A stretch of DNA of 64,000 nt. Source: Epiperipatus broadwayi. Lineage: Eukaryota; Onychophora; Udeonychophora; Euonychophora; Peripatidae. Position 1 is the first letter of the stretch, and each line of letters starts with the position of its first letter. The DNA lies in assembly GCA_028023455.1 (NCBI GenBank), contig JAQFVV010006709.1, positions 188,001-252,000 of the forward strand. Direction: 5' to 3'. Below the pieces are notes generated by a model, which saw only the letters and a program-made list of their open reading frames with translations, was not told where the DNA came from and ran no database searches. Of the stretch, positions 59,385 to 64,000 are shown in pieces. The translations under genes and the position numbers were made by a program.

Positions 59385-60235
59385 AAAAAGTATACAAAAG
59401 GGTGTTTCAATACCTCCAAAACTTTTTCAAAAGTTACTCAATAACTATTTCAGAGATTAAAATGAGAAGAGAGTTAAAATAAGTGTAGATTATTTAAGTT
59501 ATCTGGATTTTGAATATAACTGATTTTGCAAATAATGCTTCACAGCTTTAGGAAATGTTATAAGCATTATCAGATGATAGTAAGAAAATGAGCTAAAGAT
59601 AAATGCTAAAAAGACTAAAGAAATGTTAACTAATTTTCTCAGACGAAAATAATTATTGCTAATCATAAATTAAAAAATGTTAATAGTTATAAATATCTTG
59701 ATCACATAATTAATACAGATAGAAACATAATAAGTCAAATTAGTCATAGAATAAAACATAGATAGAATGCTTTTAATAGAAATAAATATTCAAAGAAAAT
59801 ATGATTATGTGTTTCAGAGAACAATTTTTAATGTACGAGTTATATCATTTCTTAATCAGGGATCTGAAACTTGAACACTTAACAAAAAAGCAACACAGAG
59901 AATTCAGACTATTCAAAACATGAAAATGTTAGAAGAAGAAAAGATTGAAAACAAAATATACAAGATACAAAACAAACCAGTTATTGCTGATGCTATTCAA
60001 AGAATGAAAAGATTAAAAGGGGTCCAAGATGGATACATCATTAAAAAATGTAAGTAATAGTAAGTTCACAATTAAAGTTTGAAAATGGATCCCAATAGAT
60101 TGTAAAAAATCTAGAAAGAATCACATGTGAAAGGATAGATGAAATAAAAAGGTTTACTAGTACGATGTGGAAAAGAGGTTATGGATCAATAAAACAGGCT
60201 TAATCTTAGAAAGAACTTCTGGTTGTAGTATGATG
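59385..60235 (+). pseudogene. decayed RTE LINE fragment
   Basis: Plus-strand fragments follow RTE reverse transcriptase order. KGVSIPPKLF (59398-59427) matches the KGVRQGDTISPKLF block. NAKKTKEMLTN lies near 59607, then an IXTDRNIISQISHRIK string, and WxPIDCKKSRK near 60090. All are separated by stops and frameshifts. The same family, on the other strand, lies at 4475-7290. It is 5'-truncated and dead. Confidence 0.72.
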
Positions 60236-60236
60236 G

Positions 60237-61260
60237 ACAAAGACGCTGCTTGATGGCGCCATTTAATGCTAAAGCACATAAAAATGCCGTTTCTGCGGCT
60301 GACATGTTCGAACCCGCGTTTTCTTTAATACAACTTTTATTGTTGTGCTACAGATTGCAGGCCGCTATGTCACATTGCAGTACAGCATGTATGTCGCATG
60401 GCAGCAAATAAATTTGGCGAATTCGCACACTTCATACAATTATTACGGCTTGGTGTGAGAGTGTGTGTATTTGAATTTGATGGAAATGTGGTTTTTAATG
60501 TTATTTTTTTTTTTTTAAAGTATTGAAATATTCAGATTTTCTTAATTAATAATTATCTGACTCTTTACACCATTCTGTATTGAAGTTTTAAGTGGTAAAA
60601 TCTTGTCCAGATAGATGTGTAAAGGCAGTTGGAATTAGGTAACGCATCAAGTAACGTACTGTTCGTAACATTCCACGAGACCAACAATATGGCGCAGGAA
60701 ATCGCACATCTTGTTCGATTCTGTGATTTACAAACAACAGAACCCTAACCTTAACAACTTTTACTTTTTGCTGTCATTCTATTTGAAGTAAAAAATAGCA
60801 GTAACACAATAATATCTGTTTCTCTGTAAAAATTAAAATGTAAAACGAAGACTAAAAAAGTAAAAAATAGCGATAACACAATATCTGTTTCTGTGTAAAA
60901 ATTAAAATGTAAAACAAAGACTAAGAACTTTTACTTTTTATTCCGATTATGAGTTTTTAAACAACAACAACAAAAAAGGCGTAACCCCCCCCCCAAAAAA
61001 TCAGATTGAAAATTATTTTTTCTAATAAAGCAAAAAAAAACGCAAATTAAATTGTAATTTGTTGATTTTATTTTACATTTATTGTTATCATTTAATTTGT
61101 ATATGTTAATAAAAAAAAAATATTTAAAAAACATGCTTTTAATATTTTTTATTTTCGCATTACAAAAAACACATCAAAATGATTAAAATCAACGGCCTGG
61201 GAATGTTCATATTTTATAGTTTTAGCGTGGTAACGGCGCCATCGAGCAGCATCTTTGTGC
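60237..61260. mobile_element. non-autonomous element with ~24-bp terminal inverted repeats
   Basis: The left end ACAAAGACGCTGCTTGATGG (60237-60256, continuing CGCC) and the inverse of 61235-61259 (CACAAAGATGCTGCTCGATG, continuing GCGCC) match at about 21 of 24 positions. Further weak matching extends inward. The interior is G+C-richer near both ends, with a GGTTCGAAC-like B-box string on the minus strand near 60308. No target duplication is evident and no protein is encoded. Confidence 0.6.
60787..60925. repeat. two-copy tandem repeat, ~70 bp
   Basis: AGTAAAAAATAGC, TAACACAAT, ATCTGTTTCT, GTAAAAATTAAAATGTAAAA and AAGACTAA appear in order twice, with few differences. It lies inside the inverted-repeat element. 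Confidence 0.85.
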
Positions 61261-61316
61261 ATAAAACTACAACCTTTTTTCATAAATAAAGTAAACTGAA
61301 ATAGCATTTGCTAGAA

Positions 61317-62343
61317 CATCGGTGGGCAACCTTTTAGATATTGCAGACCACTAACACAATTTTTAAGGATACGAATTAATACGAGCATTGATTATGATAT
61401 ACATATATGTTTAAATATTAATAATTTAATAATAAATAATAGTAATATATATTAAAAATTAGTGTGACATTTGCCACTCTTGGTTTAAAATTATTTTATT
61501 AACCCTTGGCACCAATGATGTTACCGCAATACATAAAAAAGCTTCTATTTTAAACCGAGAGCGATACTTTTTTTAATAGCTGTTACAATCACACAAGTAG
61601 GTCATTGTGAATGGAGTCAGATTTATTAGATATAAAGAAATACTTAAATGATTGTAATATTGAACTTAAAGTACAAAATAAATTAGAATATTATATTAAT
61701 ATAATTTTTGGGTAAGTTTTTTTGTAATTATTTGTTTTCATTTTAAGTTATATGAAAGTAAAACCAAGTTTGTATGTTTTATAATTTGTTAAATAATTAT
61801 GTTTTGTTTTTTGTTAATATAAGGTTCATTTTATTTCATAAAAATAAATGAATGTATAAATATGTATTTGTTACATTTTATGTGTGTAATTTTCTAATTC
61901 CTATCTACAAAAATTATTTAAGATTAATAACAAATAGTATTCTATTCTTTAATAATTTTTATAGATGTGCTTTCCTTCAAAATTCTTAATAAAATTTTTG
62001 AGTTTTAGTTCACTCAATTATCTAGAGTGTGCCGTAGTCAAATTTGATGCCTAATCAATTGTACAGAATTTGGTACTCTTAGTGTTACTTTTTCTATGCT
62101 GCTGACCAAGTAGGGGTTAATTAAATGCCTTTGAGATAGCTGTTTTGCAAGTCACAGTAGTATTTTGTAACAAATCAATTAGCAATATAATGTTCTTGTT
62201 CTATTTTGCATATAATAATACAGCTTAAACAAAATTTATTTTTTATTTAAAAATTTTATTCAATGAGCTTAGCGAATTAAAATATCTGAATTTCTTTGCG
62301 GACCATCAAAATTACGTCATGGACCACCAGTTGCCAAACGCTA
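61317..62343. mobile_element. non-autonomous hAT-type element
   Basis: The left end is CATCGGTGGGCAACC (61317) and the right end is GTTGCCAAACGCTA (to 62343), imperfect inverted repeats of the hAT form. TGCTAGAA (61309-61316) and CGCTAGAA (62344-62351) flank it, a target duplication matching at 7 of 8 bases. The interior has GCAGACCACTAA and GGACCACCAG near the ends, a palindrome-like feature of this class. There is no transposase. Confidence 0.75.
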
Positions 62344-62654
62344 CGCTAGAATGTACTTACAAATATTCCTACTTAATTATATAAAATTGTATTTCCATTT
62401 TGGATTTTTTGAACACAATGGGTTGCCTTTGACAAGGCTGTTAGTTGTATTTAATTTTCTCAATATTTATTCCCAAGTAAGTAGGGTATTAATATTACCA
62501 TTAACTTATCGCTACACAACGAAAAAAAAAAACTTTTTTCAAATAAGTGTTTCAAAGGAATGCCCTTTAGAAAGATGACAGACTCTACACTTCAATTATT
62601 TAAACCTGAAGAGATTGTTTAGATTTTTTTCATAATATAGTTTTACCATACGTC

Positions 62655-62722
62655 AAATTATGCCCTAAGGCATACCGACAAATAATTGTATCCCAAGGCA
62701 TACTGACAAATAATAATATAGA
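62655..62722. repeat. short tandem duplication, ~34 bp
   Basis: AAGGCATACCGACAAATAAT (62668) and AAGGCATACTGACAAATAAT (62696) are adjacent near-identical units. Confidence 0.8.
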
Positions 62723-62734
62723 CCGGGTTGGCCT

Positions 62735-63020
62735 TTATATTTGCCTAGATCCCTCTTTTACACATTCAGAGTTTACATGGTGTGCCTTTTTATATGCAGT
62801 TCACCTTCCAGAATGAGAGCATTTAGATCCAGTGGACATTCTCCCTATTGGTCATTTATCTCATTGGACGTTCCAGAATATCCCTCTGCTTATTGGTCTG
62901 TGGTGATACATGCTCAATACGGTTTGAATCAGCTCGGGATCCGGGCAAGTCTCTATAAGTTTGTATGCGCGTATATTTTCGCACAGCACACTGCTTTTAG
63001 GATTTATCAACTCTTCAATT
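62735..63020 (+). promoter_or_regulatory. promoter-like stretch with ATTGG boxes and TATA-like string
   Basis: Three ATTGG (inverted CCAAT) boxes occur at about 62849, 62875 and 62894. TCTATAAG follows at about 62951 with GTATGCGCG after it. The G+C content is raised. This resembles a polymerase II promoter or the upstream half of a retroelement terminal repeat. No open gene follows before the window end. Confidence 0.4.
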
Positions 63021-63309
63021 AATTTCAAATTTAAAATAATGCCAATAATTATTTACTTAAATACAAATGTCTTTGTGCGCACAAGATTTCTTCAGAAAAA
63101 CACGTTATAATAACAATATCCTATGCAATCTGAACATCAATCGGATTGTTGATACGTAAATAAAAAAGAAATCGTTTAATTTGAGAAGACAGTTGCTTGT
63201 CTCAAAAACAAATGAAAAAGTGGTTAAATCAAAACATACTTCCTGTGAAAACTGCTACAATTTTTTTAGCATTTGGCACTAAAATGAAATGAAAATTGCA
63301 GTAAATGGC

Positions 63310-63540
63310 ACAAATCACATGAATGTGTTTATTTAACCGAACGCAAACATGTACGAGGTGGTGGAAAAGACTATCAGAAACCATTTTGTTTAGGTAACAT
63401 CTTATTTAGGCAGTATTCATTCAATCCTTATTAAGTCATTATTAGTATTTAAAGTAACGGAGCGAAATTGTTTTTACATAAAACCGATAATATAGTCTTT
63501 TTTTACCACGGGCATTTTCTTTAAAATATTGTGAATAAAT
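63310..63540. repeat. dispersed segment, copy C, with decayed copy of the 11.5-kb exon
   Basis: CACATGAATG and TATCAGAAACCATTTTG, then GGTAACATCTTA, follow copy A's order at 10808-10912. At about 63480-63535 the minus strand has TATTTTAAAG, then AAAATGCCC and TCGGTTTTAT. This is a deleted version of the exon at 11419-11559, without a proper splice acceptor (CAAT in place of CAG). The 400 bp that separate these parts in copy A are absent here. Confidence 0.55.
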
Positions 63541-63545
63541 ATTTT

Positions 63546-64000
63546 TTGGGCAAAATGTTTATTTGAAATGTCCTTTTTTGCCCAAACTAATTTTTCTACC
63601 AAATGTATATGATTACTAAGTTAGGTATTTGACTTACTACAAATGTTACGTATGTAATTCTGAAGTATATTTGAAAGACTAGGTTACGTAGTCAAGAGAG
63701 CTATTGTTATTACGTAGCCATTAATTGTAGAATTTAAATGTTTACTCAGATTTTGCAATTCAGCTAATTCAATTATGCAACGTTAATTTACCCAATCAAA
63801 TCTCCAACATAAACACAGTAAATATTATATGAATACATGTACAACTTTAAAATTATACTTAACCTTACTTTTTTACTTGAAAAATGGCCGTTATTCTCTT
63901 AGTCTCAAAATTCTTCTTTGCACCGCCATCTACTGGGATAAAATTTTCAAGCAAATGAAATTAATGTGGCTTTATGATATGAGCGCACTCTAAGAGAGGA
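63546..64000. other. A+T-rich flank, no gene seen
   Basis: Nothing supported. The string GCACCGCCATCTACTGG near 63919 has some CTCF-like character but is an isolated partial match. Confidence 0.4.

Noticed and set aside
1-64000. CRISPR arrays, bacterial operons or phage genes
   Set aside because: No regularly spaced direct repeats with unique spacers, no ribosome-binding-site-driven compact ORFs; all evidence points to animal nuclear DNA.

Overview
This is nuclear DNA of an animal, most likely an invertebrate. The reasons are extreme A+T richness, no compact gene layout, intron-type signals, tandem C2H2 zinc-finger exons, RTE and CR1/L2-like LINEs, Penelope-like elements, hAT relics and tRNA-Gly-like loci. 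I cannot name the species; an arthropod would fit, but nothing here proves it. There are very few host genes. Two C2H2 zinc-finger exons lie on the minus strand (about 19.7-20.8 kb and 47.8-49.77 kb). One possible two-exon small gene lies on the minus strand (exons near 15.5 kb and 11.5 kb). Three tRNA-Gly(UCC)-like loci lie at 52.7-53.6 kb. Almost everything else is mobile-element debris or featureless A+T-rich sequence.

Layout. 0-4.4 kb: a CTCF-like motif cluster (0.98-1.15 kb) and a near-perfect palindrome (2.92-3.28 kb). 4.47-7.3 kb: a decayed RTE LINE (minus strand) split by a 372-bp hAT-type element with a perfect 8-bp target duplication. 8.88-9.25 kb: an inverted-repeat element holding a hammerhead-like core. 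10.4-11.6 kb: segment A of a dispersed duplication plus a candidate terminal exon. 14.2-14.9 kb: a Penelope-type GIY-YIG endonuclease fragment inside a palindrome. 15.0-15.7 kb: a CpG-bearing island with the candidate first exon. 16.28-17.32 kb: a tandem array of about 420-bp units, each with a type I hammerhead ribozyme motif, bounded by a 13-bp direct repeat. 19.7-20.8 kb: zinc-finger exon A. 23.3-23.6 and 25.3-25.4 kb: relics of the two hammerhead families. 28.7-34.9 kb: segment B, broken by a large palindrome with hammerhead-like cores in both arms and by a palindromic DNA element that was itself interrupted by a CR1/L2-like LINE. 35.8-37.4 kb: a second palindrome of the 2.9-kb family and a complex of Penelope-like pseudo-LTRs with two consensus-like hammerheads. 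38.4-39.6 kb: a second inverted-repeat element with a hammerhead-like core, then another large palindrome. 43.1-43.4 kb: a degenerate tandem repeat. 47.8-49.8 kb: zinc-finger exon B. 52.7-53.6 kb: tRNA-Gly-like cluster. 56.0-58.1 kb: decayed, unrecognised coding sequence. 59.1-60.2 kb: another pseudo-LTR relic and an RTE fragment. 60.2-62.4 kb: two terminal-inverted-repeat elements. 62.7-63.0 kb: a promoter-like stretch. 63.3-63.5 kb: segment C, with a decayed copy of the 11.5-kb exon.

The unifying theme is self-cleaving RNA. At least five repeat families in 64 kb carry complete or recognisably decayed hammerhead cores, and several sit in head-to-head inverted structures. A Penelope endonuclease relic lies in the same kind of palindrome. 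This fits Penelope-like elements and their non-autonomous 'retrozyme' relatives, which are known to carry minimal type I hammerheads in their terminal repeats. The array at 16.28 kb keeps one motif with every core nucleotide intact and is the best candidate for an active system.
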